From contig NZ_KB904122.1 in NCBI RefSeq assembly GCF_000379985.1, positions 229 to 64,228 on the forward strand: a stretch of DNA of 64,000 nt, read 5' to 3'. The DNA comes from Streptococcus caballi DSM 19004. GTDB taxonomy: Bacteria; Bacillota; Bacilli; Lactobacillales; Streptococcaceae. Numbering within the stretch: the stretch's first letter is position 1; each line of letters starts with the position of its first letter. Positions 46,978 to 55,166 of this stretch are shown here, one piece after another. The position numbers and the translations under genes are program-made. The notes under the pieces were generated by a model that worked only from the letters and a program-made list of their open reading frames with translations, did not search any database and was not told where the DNA came from.

Positions 46978-49242
46978 ATGAGAAAGAAATCAATGATTAT
47001 CCCTGCTTTGCTATTGTCAACAGCCATTTTGACAAATCAAGCCTATGCAGAGGAAGCGACGAATCAAGCGTCAGAAGCTAGCACGCCTTCTACAGCTGTG
47101 CAAGCGCAACAGCCTCAGTCTGAAGTGGCAGCAATTCAGACGACACAAACAGGACAAGATAATACTGGTACTGCAGCACCTCAAACCTCTACGGAGACAG
47201 TAAGTGCTGAGACTAATGTGACAGAGCAAACAACACTGGCTACAACGCTACCAGCTGAAAAATCAGTGGCTGAAACTCTAGTCAGTGCACCAGTTACTGA
47301 TCAGGAAACAGCTACGCAGCCTGAAGATGAAGTGACAATTCTTCACACCAACGATATGCACGGTCGTTTTGCAGAAGAAGCTAAGAATGGTGTCATTGGT
47401 ATGTCTAAATTAGCTGGTGTTGCTGAGGAATCTCGTCAAAAAGAAGAAACTCTAGTATTAGATTCTGGTGACGCAACACAAGGGCTTCCAATTACCAACA
47501 ATAGTAAAGGTGAAGATGCTGTAGCTCTTATGAACGCTGCTGGTTATGACGCCATGACTTTGGGAAATCATGAGTTTGACTTTGGACTTGATCAATTGAA
47601 GACATTGAGTAAAAAAATGACCTTCCCAGTTGTGAGTGCTAATGTTTATGTTGACGGTGCACGTTTGTTCCAAGCTTCTACAATTATTGATAAAAATAAA
47701 TCAGTTGATGGCGATGAGTTTGTTGTTATCGGTGTTACCACTCCAGAAACAGCTACAAAGACACACCCTAAGAACGTTGTTGGTGTAACTTTCACTGATC
47801 CGATTACAGAAGTAAACAATGTCATTGCTCAGACAGAGGCACAAGCTCGAGCAGAAGGAAAGGCCTACAATAACTACATTATTTTAGCTCACTTGGGTGT
47901 GGACACAACCACTAAAGAAGAATGGCGTGGGGACACGCTGGCAAAAGCTTTATCGGAGAATAAAGAGTTAGCTGGCAAGAAGGTCATTGTCTTGGATGGT
48001 CACTCTCACACAGCTAAGACTGAAACTTTTGGCAATGTCACCTACAACCAAACTGGTAGTTACCTAAATAACGTCGGTATCATTAAGCTGAATTCAAAAG
48101 AAGTTTTAAGTAACGCTTTGCTTTCAGCAGCTGATGCCAAAAACGTAACTCCTGAAACCAATGTTAAGTCAATGGTTGAAGCTATTCAAGCTAAATATAA
48201 AGCCGACAGTGCTAAAGTTGTTATTCCAAATAGCCCTGTTGAGCTGAGTGGACAACGGGAAAATGTTCGTGTCCGTGAAACTAACCTTGGTAATGTCGTT
48301 GCAGATGCTCTGCTTGATTATGGTCAAACAGGTTTCAGCCACAAATCAAACTTGGCTGTAACCAATGGTGGTGGCCTTCGTGAAACAATCGCTAAAGACA
48401 AACCAGTGACAAAGGGGGATATTATCGCTGTCCTTCCATTTGGTAATAACGTTGCCCAAATTGCTGTTACTGGTCAACAGATCAAGGATATGTTCAAAAA
48501 ATCACTGGGTTCTATCCTTCAAGCAGATGAAAACGGTAATCCTGTCTTAGACGAAAACGACAATCCTCTCTTGGAACCAAGCGGTGGTTTCCTGCAAATT
48601 GCCGGTGCTAAAGTGTACTATGATACGAAGTTAGAGCCAGAAAAACGTATTTTATCTGTTGAGATCTTTGATCCAGAAACCAACACTTATAAACCCTTGA
48701 ATGCTACAGAAAATTATTATCTGGTAACCAATGATTTCTTGGCTGCAGGTGGTGATGGCTATGATATGCTTGGTGGCCCACGCGAAGAAGGCCCATCAAT
48801 GGATACCGTTTTTGCAGATTATCTTCAAACTGCCAATCTTTCACAATATGCTGTCATCAATCCAAATTCACGCAGTATCTCAGTTGATTCGGCATTGGAT
48901 ACAGACAAGGATGGCTTCGCTGACTACTTAGAATTAATCGTAGGCACTGATACTAAGGACGCCAAAGATTACCCAGGTGCTCAAGCAGTTCAACCAAAAC
49001 AAGCTGAGGAGCCAGCTGCTTCAAGTGCCATTCAACCAAAAGCTTCAGCCTTCAAATCAGCACAAAACGAAGTGATTTCCGTTGCTGTTAACTACAAGGC
49101 AGCAGCTAAACCAGAAGCAACAGCACATCAAACTAGCCTACCAACGACAGGCGACCAAGAATCAATAGTGATGGTTCTCTTGGGCTTGTCCCTTACTAGC
49201 CTTTGTTCTTATGCTCTACGCCGCAGAAGTTACGGAAAATAA
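46978..49242 (+). CDS. Cell-wall-anchored 5'-nucleotidase (S5nA-like)
   Basis: The 754-residue protein has a signal peptide (AYAEE cleavage region about residue 25), a low-complexity Thr/Gln region to about 110, then metallophosphatase motifs ILHTNDMHGRF, DSGDATQG, GNHEFDFG, VLDGHSH, a 5'-nucleotidase C domain (NGGGLRETIA, FGNNVAQIAVTGQQI, NDFLAAGGDGYDML), a calcium-binding-like DTDKDGFADYLE and an LPTTG sorting signal with hydrophobic stretch and RRRSYGK tail. Related streptococcal enzymes make adenosine that dampens host immunity. ATG 46978 is used (GGAGG six to eight bases upstream). Confidence 0.94.
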   Translation: MRKKSMIIPALLLSTAILTNQAYAEEATNQASEASTPSTAVQAQQPQSEVAAIQTTQTGQDNTGTAAPQTSTETVSAETNVTEQTTLATTLPAEKSVAETLVSAPVTDQETATQPEDEVTILHTNDMHGRFAEEAKNGVIGMSKLAGVAEESRQKEETLVLDSGDATQGLPITNNSKGEDAVALMNAAGYDAMTLGNHEFDFGLDQLKTLSKKMTFPVVSANVYVDGARLFQASTIIDKNKSVDGDEFVVIGVTTPETATKTHPKNVVGVTFTDPITEVNNVIAQTEAQARAEGKAYNNYIILAHLGVDTTTKEEWRGDTLAKALSENKELAGKKVIVLDGHSHTAKTETFGNVTYNQTGSYLNNVGIIKLNSKEVLSNALLSAADAKNVTPETNVKSMVEAIQAKYKADSAKVVIPNSPVELSGQRENVRVRETNLGNVVADALLDYGQTGFSHKSNLAVTNGGGLRETIAKDKPVTKGDIIAVLPFGNNVAQIAVTGQQIKDMFKKSLGSILQADENGNPVLDENDNPLLEPSGGFLQIAGAKVYYDTKLEPEKRILSVEIFDPETNTYKPLNATENYYLVTNDFLAAGGDGYDMLGGPREEGPSMDTVFADYLQTANLSQYAVINPNSRSISVDSALDTDKDGFADYLELIVGTDTKDAKDYPGAQAVQPKQAEEPAASSAIQPKASAFKSAQNEVISVAVNYKAAAKPEATAHQTSLPTTGDQESIVMVLLGLSLTSLCSYALRRRSYGK

Positions 49243-49314
49243 ACTGGCCACCTAATTTATCTTTTAAGTCTGTTTCCCTAGGACTGCATGGTAAGCATAG
49301 AAATGTTAAATAAG

Positions 49315-49354
49315 AAGCAGGCTAAGTCTAATAATCAGACTTAGCCTGCTTTTT
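49315..49354. terminator. Strong bidirectional terminator
   Basis: AAGCAGGCTAAGTCT (49315-49329) pairs perfectly with AGACTTAGCCTGCTT (49337-49351), seven-base loop, T run after it. It ends the nucleotidase gene and probably plsY on the other strand. Confidence 0.85.
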
Positions 49355-49414
49355 CTAATGTGTAGAGGTAATTCTACTGAGACAATTTCTGGACTAATGG
49401 AAAAAAAGAAGAAA

Positions 49415-50059
49415 TCAATTTTTCTTCTTTTTCTGTTGACTTAGATTCAAGCCCCAGGGGACTAGGTTCTCCTCTTTATTTTTGATGCGCAGCATGTTGT
49501 CCTTATGGCGGATGATGATGAGACTGGCAATGATAATAATGATAACTGTAAAGAGTGGGTCATAGCCATCTAGGATAAGATGAAAGGTTGGAAAAATTAG
49601 GGCGCTAAGAATAGCCGCCACTGACACCGCTACGCTGGATAGGGAAATCATACTGAAAAGATAAAGGCTGATGACAAAGATAACTGCCAGATAGAGGAGA
49701 AAGGTCGGCGCAAATCCCAAGAGCACTCCAGCACTGGTTGCCACGGCCTTGCCTCCTTTGAAGCCTGCAAAAATAGGAAAGGTATGACCGAGGATAGCTA
49801 TCAATCCAAAGACGATAGGCGAAACAGTCGTCACCCCACAAAGGATCGGCAGTAGCACCGCAATGGTTCCCTTGAGCATGTCAATGATAAAGGTTATGAT
49901 ACCAGCCTTGGCACCTAGAATCCGAAATGTGTTAGTCGTGCCGGTATTTCCGCTACCATGTTCGCGTAAGTTGATATGGTAAATGTACTTTCCAATCCAA
50001 AGGCCTGTTGGGATAGACCCCAGCAAATAGGCGACAATCAATAAAACTAGAATTTTCAT
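49415..50059 (-). CDS. plsY: Acyl-phosphate:glycerol-3-phosphate acyltransferase PlsY
   Basis: PlsY makes lysophosphatidic acid in the first step of phospholipid synthesis. The 214-residue five-to-six-helix membrane protein has [29 protein letters not shown] (motif 1 with Ser-Gly-Asn), [22 protein letters not shown] (motif 2) and a later [17 protein letters not shown] (motif 3). It is divergent from parE, as in many streptococci. The C-terminus ends with an unusual Lys run. Confidence 0.95.
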   Translation of the reverse strand: MKILVLLIVAYLLGSIPTGLWIGKYIYHINLREHGSGNTGTTNTFRILGAKAGIITFIIDMLKGTIAVLLPILCGVTTVSPIVFGLIAILGHTFPIFAGFKGGKAVATSAGVLLGFAPTFLLYLAVIFVISLYLFSMISLSSVAVSVAAILSALIFPTFHLILDGYDPLFTVIIIIIASLIIIRHKDNMLRIKNKEENLVPWGLNLSQQKKKKN

Positions 50060-50182
50060 GTTCTCATTATACCATAATCAAGTTGTCAGGAAAAAATCTT
50101 TTCAGCTTTCTTAAAGAATTATTTTGCAAAATTGCTAAAAAACTTGTAAGATAAAATGGATGAATAAATCTGGAGGTCACTT

Positions 50183-52132
50183 TTGGCTAAGAAGGAAATA
50201 AACATAAACAACTATAATGATGATGCTATTCAGGTCTTAGAGGGGCTGGATGCGGTTCGTAAACGTCCTGGGATGTACATCGGCTCAACTGATGGAACGG
50301 GATTACACCATTTGGTCTGGGAAATCGTGGACAATGCGGTTGATGAGGCGCTCTCTGGCTTTGGTGAGAGGATTGATGTTACCATTAACAAAGACGGCTC
50401 GGTGACGGTGGCTGACCATGGACGCGGGATGCCGACGGGCAAGCACGCTATGGGCATTCCGACTGTTGAGGTTATCTTCACAGTGCTGCACGCCGGCGGG
50501 AAATTCGGTCAGGGCGGTTACAAGACCTCTGGCGGTCTACACGGGGTTGGCTCTTCCGTCGTTAATGCCCTGTCTAGCTGGTTGGAGGTGGAAATCACCC
50601 GCGATGGTGCAATCTACAAGCAACGTTTTGAACATGGCGGAAAGCCTGTTACCACGCTCAAGAAAATCGGCACAGCTCCGAAGTCAAAATCTGGGACCAA
50701 GGTCAGCTTTATGCCTGACGACACTATCTTCTCAACGACAGACTTTAAATTTAACACCATAGCAGAGCGACTCAAGGAATCTGCCTTCCTGCTCAAGAAC
50801 GTTACCATGACATTGACCGATGAGCGGGCAGAAGAAGCTATCTCCGAAAGTTTTCACTATGAAAATGGGGTGCAGGATTTTGTTGCTTACTTGAATGAAG
50901 ACAAGGAAACGCTGACGCCAATCATTTCTATCGAGGGGCAAGACCAAGGCTTCCAATTAGAAGTGGCCATGCAATACAATGATGGCTTCTCAGACAACAT
51001 TCTGTCTTTTGTCAATAATGTCCGCACCAAGGATGGCGGAACGCACGAGACAGGTTTCAAGTCTGCCATTACCAAATCCATGAATGACTATGCCAGAAAA
51101 GCTGGTCTACTCAAGGAAAAGGATAAAAATCTTGAAGGATCTGACTACCGTGAGGGCCTGTCAGCTGTCATCTCCCTTTTGGTGCCTGAAGAGCACTTGC
51201 AGTTTGAAGGGCAAACTAAGGACAAACTTGGATCTCCTTTGGCTCGTCCTGTGGTCGATGGGATTGTCTCTGAAAAGCTGACCTTCTTCCTTATGGAAAA
51301 TGGGGACGTGGCGGCTAACCTCATTCGTAAGGCCATCAAGGCGCGTGATGCGCGTGAAGCTGCCCGTAAGGCACGTGATGAATCCCGCAACGGCAAGAAA
51401 AATAAAAAGGACAAGGGGCTCTTGTCTGGTAAGCTGACGCCAGCCCAATCCAAGAATCCTAAGAAGAATGAACTCTATCTGGTCGAAGGGGATTCTGCCG
51501 GCGGCTCAGCCAAGCAAGGTCGTGACCGTAAGTTCCAAGCCATCCTCCCTCTGCGTGGTAAGGTGCTCAACACCGCTAAGGCTAAGATGTCTGACATCGT
51601 CAAAAACGAAGAAATCAACACTATGATTTACACTATCGGTGCTGGTGTTGGCGCTGACTTCAATGTGGAAGATGCCAACTATGACAAGGTCATTATCATG
51701 ACCGATGCCGATACCGACGGTGCCCATATTCAGACGCTTCTGCTGACTTTCTTCTATCGCTACATGCGTCCCTTGGTGGAAGCAGGACATGTCTATATCG
51801 CTCTACCCCCATTGTACAAAATGTCTAAGGGTAAGGGTAAAAAAGAAGTGGTTGAGTATGCCTGGACCGATGGGGAATTAGAAGATCTCCGCAAGAAGTT
51901 TGGCAAGGGCGCTATCCTCCAGCGCTACAAGGGGCTGGGGGAAATGAATGCAGACCAACTCTGGGAAACCACCATGAATCCTGACACCCGTACCCTCATC
52001 CGCGTCACCATCGAAGACCTCGCGCGTGCCGAACGCCGTGTCAACGTCCTCATGGGTGACAAAGTCGAACCTCGCCGCAAATGGATTGAGGATAACGTTA
52101 AGTTTACTTTGGAAGAGCAGACGGTGTTTTAA
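50183..52132 (+). CDS. parE: DNA topoisomerase IV subunit B
   Basis: The 649-residue ATPase subunit of topoisomerase IV separates daughter chromosomes. It shows the GHKL motifs LEGLDAVRKRPGMYIG, EIVDNAVDEAL, DHGRGMP and GLHGVGSSVVNALS, and the Toprim EGDSAGGSAKQGRDR with DADTDGAH. It starts at TTG, with GGAGGT upstream. Clearly higher GC than its neighbours, as expected for a core gene here. Confidence 0.96.
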   Translation: MAKKEININNYNDDAIQVLEGLDAVRKRPGMYIGSTDGTGLHHLVWEIVDNAVDEALSGFGERIDVTINKDGSVTVADHGRGMPTGKHAMGIPTVEVIFTVLHAGGKFGQGGYKTSGGLHGVGSSVVNALSSWLEVEITRDGAIYKQRFEHGGKPVTTLKKIGTAPKSKSGTKVSFMPDDTIFSTTDFKFNTIAERLKESAFLLKNVTMTLTDERAEEAISESFHYENGVQDFVAYLNEDKETLTPIISIEGQDQGFQLEVAMQYNDGFSDNILSFVNNVRTKDGGTHETGFKSAITKSMNDYARKAGLLKEKDKNLEGSDYREGLSAVISLLVPEEHLQFEGQTKDKLGSPLARPVVDGIVSEKLTFFLMENGDVAANLIRKAIKARDAREAARKARDESRNGKKNKKDKGLLSGKLTPAQSKNPKKNELYLVEGDSAGGSAKQGRDRKFQAILPLRGKVLNTAKAKMSDIVKNEEINTMIYTIGAGVGADFNVEDANYDKVIIMTDADTDGAHIQTLLLTFFYRYMRPLVEAGHVYIALPPLYKMSKGKGKKEVVEYAWTDGELEDLRKKFGKGAILQRYKGLGEMNADQLWETTMNPDTRTLIRVTIEDLARAERRVNVLMGDKVEPRRKWIEDNVKFTLEEQTVF

Positions 52133-52141
52133 GGAGTTATT

Positions 52142-53035
52142 ATGGCGAGACAAAATTATTTTGAGCTTATCCAGAATATGGAGTTTGATGCAGAAAAAGA
52201 GTTTGATATAATTTCAAAGTTTATTTCTGAAAAAGAAAATTACTCTAACATTTTGGCACACCCAAATACTTTTTCGCTAAGACAATTTTTCAATATAAAT
52301 TTTGCGTCATATCTTTATCAAAGAAGTATTCAATTTACTTCTTATGATGAAGTGGAAAAATACTTGAAAGAAAAACTAGGTGGCTTAGATAGCTTATTTA
52401 CCTATATAGAATTTATTGTTGATTTATATTCTTTTTTAAGCAAAAGGAGAAATCCTTCAGATCTAATAATATACCCGACAACATCACTTGAGAGTATGTA
52501 TATTATGGTTAAGAAGAGAATTAACTATTCTCTTAACGCAACTAATCATGAACTACTTGAATTAGCAAATGGTCATCAAATCATCGTTGAAAAAAATGTT
52601 TACGCATCAGAAGTTTCACAAATTGTATCTGAAACCAATATTCAGGAGGCGATGAAAGTTCTGGAATATAATCATTTTGCTAACAAGGGGAATATCCAGC
52701 GTAAGCAAGAGATCTTGACCTCTTTAGCAAAACATCTTGAACCTCTCAGGGCTGAACTTAATTCTTCTGAAGAGTTGAAAGAGGTTCTGAAAGTTAACAA
52801 TAAAAAGATTATTGCTGTTGAGAAACTTTTTGAAATGTTTAATCAGTTTGGCTTGCGACATAACAATAATAAGCAATATCATGCTGATCTGACAGATGAA
52901 GAACTTGAACAGTGGTATGATGATATTTATACTTCAACCTTGTTTGTTATTCTAAGTCTTGATGAAGCTAGAATATTACCGAAGTTAGCTCAAGCAAGAG
53001 TAGATTGGGCGGAACAAAAGAAACAAATTGAATAA
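52142..53035 (+). CDS. HEPN-like (abortive-infection-type) protein
   Basis: The 297-residue, AT-rich protein is soluble and helical. Its C-terminal third has FEMFNQFGLRHNNNKQYHADLTDEEL (Arg239, His240, Asn241, His247), which resembles the RHN...H pattern and following acidic helix of HEPN domains in abortive-infection proteins. The first 140 residues are helical and unassigned. It lies ten bases after parE, where parC would usually follow. SD AAGGAG. RNase function is an inference from one motif with slightly long spacing. Confidence 0.5.
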   Translation: MARQNYFELIQNMEFDAEKEFDIISKFISEKENYSNILAHPNTFSLRQFFNINFASYLYQRSIQFTSYDEVEKYLKEKLGGLDSLFTYIEFIVDLYSFLSKRRNPSDLIIYPTTSLESMYIMVKKRINYSLNATNHELLELANGHQIIVEKNVYASEVSQIVSETNIQEAMKVLEYNHFANKGNIQRKQEILTSLAKHLEPLRAELNSSEELKEVLKVNNKKIIAVEKLFEMFNQFGLRHNNNKQYHADLTDEELEQWYDDIYTSTLFVILSLDEARILPKLAQARVDWAEQKKQIE

Positions 53036-53238
53036 CTTTCTCCTCAATCTCCACGCTTTTTCTTCCCTTTCCTAAAATTCTTGTTAAATCTCCGCGATTT
53101 CGGTTGTCTTTTCAGAAATTCTTACTAGATCGCGGCGATTTAGTTTGAAATTTCAGAAATTCTTTCTAAATCGCGACGATTCAGACTGTAATGTTCGGTA
53201 TTTGCTTTGACGCGCGACGATTTCGTCTGTCTTAACTG
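53034..53238. repeat. Five tandem imperfect 41-bp repeats
   Basis: Units start at 53034, 53075, 53116, 53157 and 53198. The best-kept half is the core, TC(T/G)C(C/G)(G/A)CGATT-like (for example TCGCGGCGATTT and TCGCGACGATTC); units two to four also start AAATTCTT. The period is not a multiple of three and the array is intergenic, so it is not coding. The core positions differ by exactly 41 in every step that I checked. The function is unknown. Confidence 0.88.
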
Positions 53239-53294
53239 AAAATCTAATTGGTGAGCCCCTCACCTCAACTAAAAAATGTAAAGGACTTATGCTT

Positions 53295-54041
53295 ATGCTA
53301 AATAAACGATATCAATTAGAAAACATCGACCTCACGCACCTAACACCTGACCAAGTGGATAAGATTTCAACCGACAGCTTGGCTAAAATTCAGCACTTTG
53401 TGACTGAACATAGTGAAGAAGTGCCACTTGTTAAGGGTGCTAATACTTTGGCAGAGCAGTTGGAAAAGTTCCCAAATAGCTTGCGCACTAGCACTAAAAG
53501 CCAGCTGGCTGAAAAGTTGGCTGCTGCCGATGCAGCTAGAGACAACGCTCTCTCCATCTTGAACCAGTTTATACGGACTTATAGTCAGATTGACGAGTCC
53601 GATATTCAAGAGGCTTATGCGAAAATAGCAGAGCAGTTTAGCCAATTTAAGAATATTGCCAATAAGAGCTATGAAGAAGAAAGCGCCGCACTTGAGCAGT
53701 TGCTTAAAAAATTGAAGTCTAGTGATTTCAAGGCCAGCGTAAAAACACTTGGACTTGACAGCCACATCGCTCGTCTCGCACAAGCTCAAGAAAACTTTGA
53801 GACAGTTTACCAAGCTCGCCTTAATGAAGGCAAAGCAAAGATTAAGAGCCAAAGCAAAGCCTTGAAGCAAACCTTAACCGACACCTATGATAGTCTTGTG
53901 GACTACATCGCTGTCAATGCCTATCATCACACCGATAAACCTCACCTCAAAGACCTCCTCGCTGACATCAACACCATCCGCAAACGCTATAAGAAGCGTA
54001 AGGTTGTGAAGAAAGTGGAAGCAACGACAGAAGGGGAGTAA
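53295..54041 (+). CDS. Helical protein resembling DUF6261
   Basis: This roughly 248-residue, almost wholly helical protein follows the repeat array. AAADAARDNALSILNQFIRTYS, IANKSYEEESAALEQLLKKL and INTIRKRYKKRK resemble the DUF6261 pattern, best known from Bacteroidetes, where its role is also unknown. The C-terminus is basic (KKRKVVKKV), fitting nucleic-acid contact. ATG 53295 is chosen because AAGGA lies nine bases upstream; ATG 53289 is only three away. Confidence 0.6.
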   Translation: MLNKRYQLENIDLTHLTPDQVDKISTDSLAKIQHFVTEHSEEVPLVKGANTLAEQLEKFPNSLRTSTKSQLAEKLAAADAARDNALSILNQFIRTYSQIDESDIQEAYAKIAEQFSQFKNIANKSYEEESAALEQLLKKLKSSDFKASVKTLGLDSHIARLAQAQENFETVYQARLNEGKAKIKSQSKALKQTLTDTYDSLVDYIAVNAYHHTDKPHLKDLLADINTIRKRYKKRKVVKKVEATTEGE

Positions 54042-54044
54042 TCT

Positions 54045-54863
54045 ATGAGACTAGAAATCTGGGATGAGAGATATAGCCTTCAATGGGATGGCATCTATCA
54101 TCTTGCTTTGCTTGATTATCCTAAACTTCATGATTGGGAACAGGAGAAGATAGCAACTTTTCTAGCTTATGAAAAGCTACACGGCAGGGAAACTGAAATA
54201 GTGTGTCAAGATAAGTCGGTGCGTAATCAGCTTGCGACTTTGCCTAGTCTGTCAGTTGATGCTTTTCCCTTTACTCCCTCCAGTAAGATAGTGGCATCTA
54301 CTTATGATGCACAAGGTCATTATGTTTATTCAGATTTTTTAAGTCATACTTGTACAATCAAAACGGCACAGGAGATTTTCAAGAGTGGTCAGTTATTATC
54401 TGCTGTTCGTGCATTTAACAAAAAATCTCAAGAGCTCGTGCAGGACAATCGAAATGCTGCTGGCGATCCAGAAGATTATTTTGATTATGTTATGTTAGGT
54501 TGGTCTAATACAACTTCTGGTTATCGGCTGGCTATGGAGAGACTGCTTGGAAGAATGCCGACTGATGATGAACTAGAGAAAGATTTTATTCCAGGTGTAA
54601 GTTTCCATTTTAAGTATGATGATATAATCAATGCTGATGGCTATGTTTTTGATGGATATCACCCTGCAAAGGTCAAGGATTGTTTAAGTTTGAAAAATTT
54701 ATCTGCCTGTATCATTCCCTCTAGTGAAAAATCTCATTTTGAGACAATTGTTCCACCAGATATATCTTCAAAAGTTTATTATATAGACTACTGTCAGGAA
54801 GGAATGGAGAGTTGGTCACGTAAGGTTTATCAATGTGTTGAAAATTTAGCTAAATACGGCTAA
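54045..54863 (+). CDS. Unrecognised protein in the parE-parC insert
   Basis: I do not recognise this 272-residue protein. It has no membrane segment. The centre (CTIKTAQEIFKSGQLLSAVRAF, then DNRNAAGDPEDYFDYVMLGWS) looks like a small enzymatic fold, with HFKYDDIINADGYVFDGYHPAKVKDCLSL and CIIPSSEKSHF following. The segment IKTAQEIFKSGQLLSA faintly resembles the start of ADP-ribosyltransferase domains of the DarT/DUF4433 type; that is a guess. It begins three bases after the previous stop, so the two are co-translated. Confidence 0.5.
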   Translation: MRLEIWDERYSLQWDGIYHLALLDYPKLHDWEQEKIATFLAYEKLHGRETEIVCQDKSVRNQLATLPSLSVDAFPFTPSSKIVASTYDAQGHYVYSDFLSHTCTIKTAQEIFKSGQLLSAVRAFNKKSQELVQDNRNAAGDPEDYFDYVMLGWSNTTSGYRLAMERLLGRMPTDDELEKDFIPGVSFHFKYDDIINADGYVFDGYHPAKVKDCLSLKNLSACIIPSSEKSHFETIVPPDISSKVYYIDYCQEGMESWSRKVYQCVENLAKYG

Positions 54864-55166
54864 TGAATTTATCATTTTAAAAAGATTTCCATACATTTAA
54901 CTTTCTAACCTATGATAGGAAGGATTATTTAGTTAGTATTTTTAGCTAAATATGGGTTACAGACTGTATCAAAAATAGGATACTTATAGATTTGTGAATC
55001 ATTGTTAGTTTTTTGTCTTTGATAGTGTCTGTTTAATGCCCTTTGTAACTTATGAAAGGAGTTGAAATCGCCCTAAAGTCTTTGTCAAAAAGATGAGTCG
55101 TCTAGGAAATTAGGATATCCTGCCAACTTCCTATTTTGACTGAGACTTTTGCAGGCTTAATATCCT
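54864..55166. other. Intergenic stretch before parC
   Basis: I see no gene in these 303 AT-rich bases. They hold a TTGACT at 55136-55141, but no -10 at a useful distance from the parC start, and parC has only a weak AGG as SD. Confidence 0.5.

Noticed and set aside
49400-49433. An A-rich/T-rich inverted repeat at the end of plsY
   Set aside because: It arises from the Lys-coding run of plsY and simple sequence; the strong terminator at 49315 is the better candidate.
53034-53238. Reading the 41-bp array as a CRISPR
   Set aside because: The unit has one conserved core and a drifting remainder, there are no unique spacers of constant length between identical repeats, and no cas gene is present.
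55136-55163. TTGACT plus TAATAT as a parC promoter
   Set aside because: Transcription would start at or after the parC start codon, and the spacing is short.
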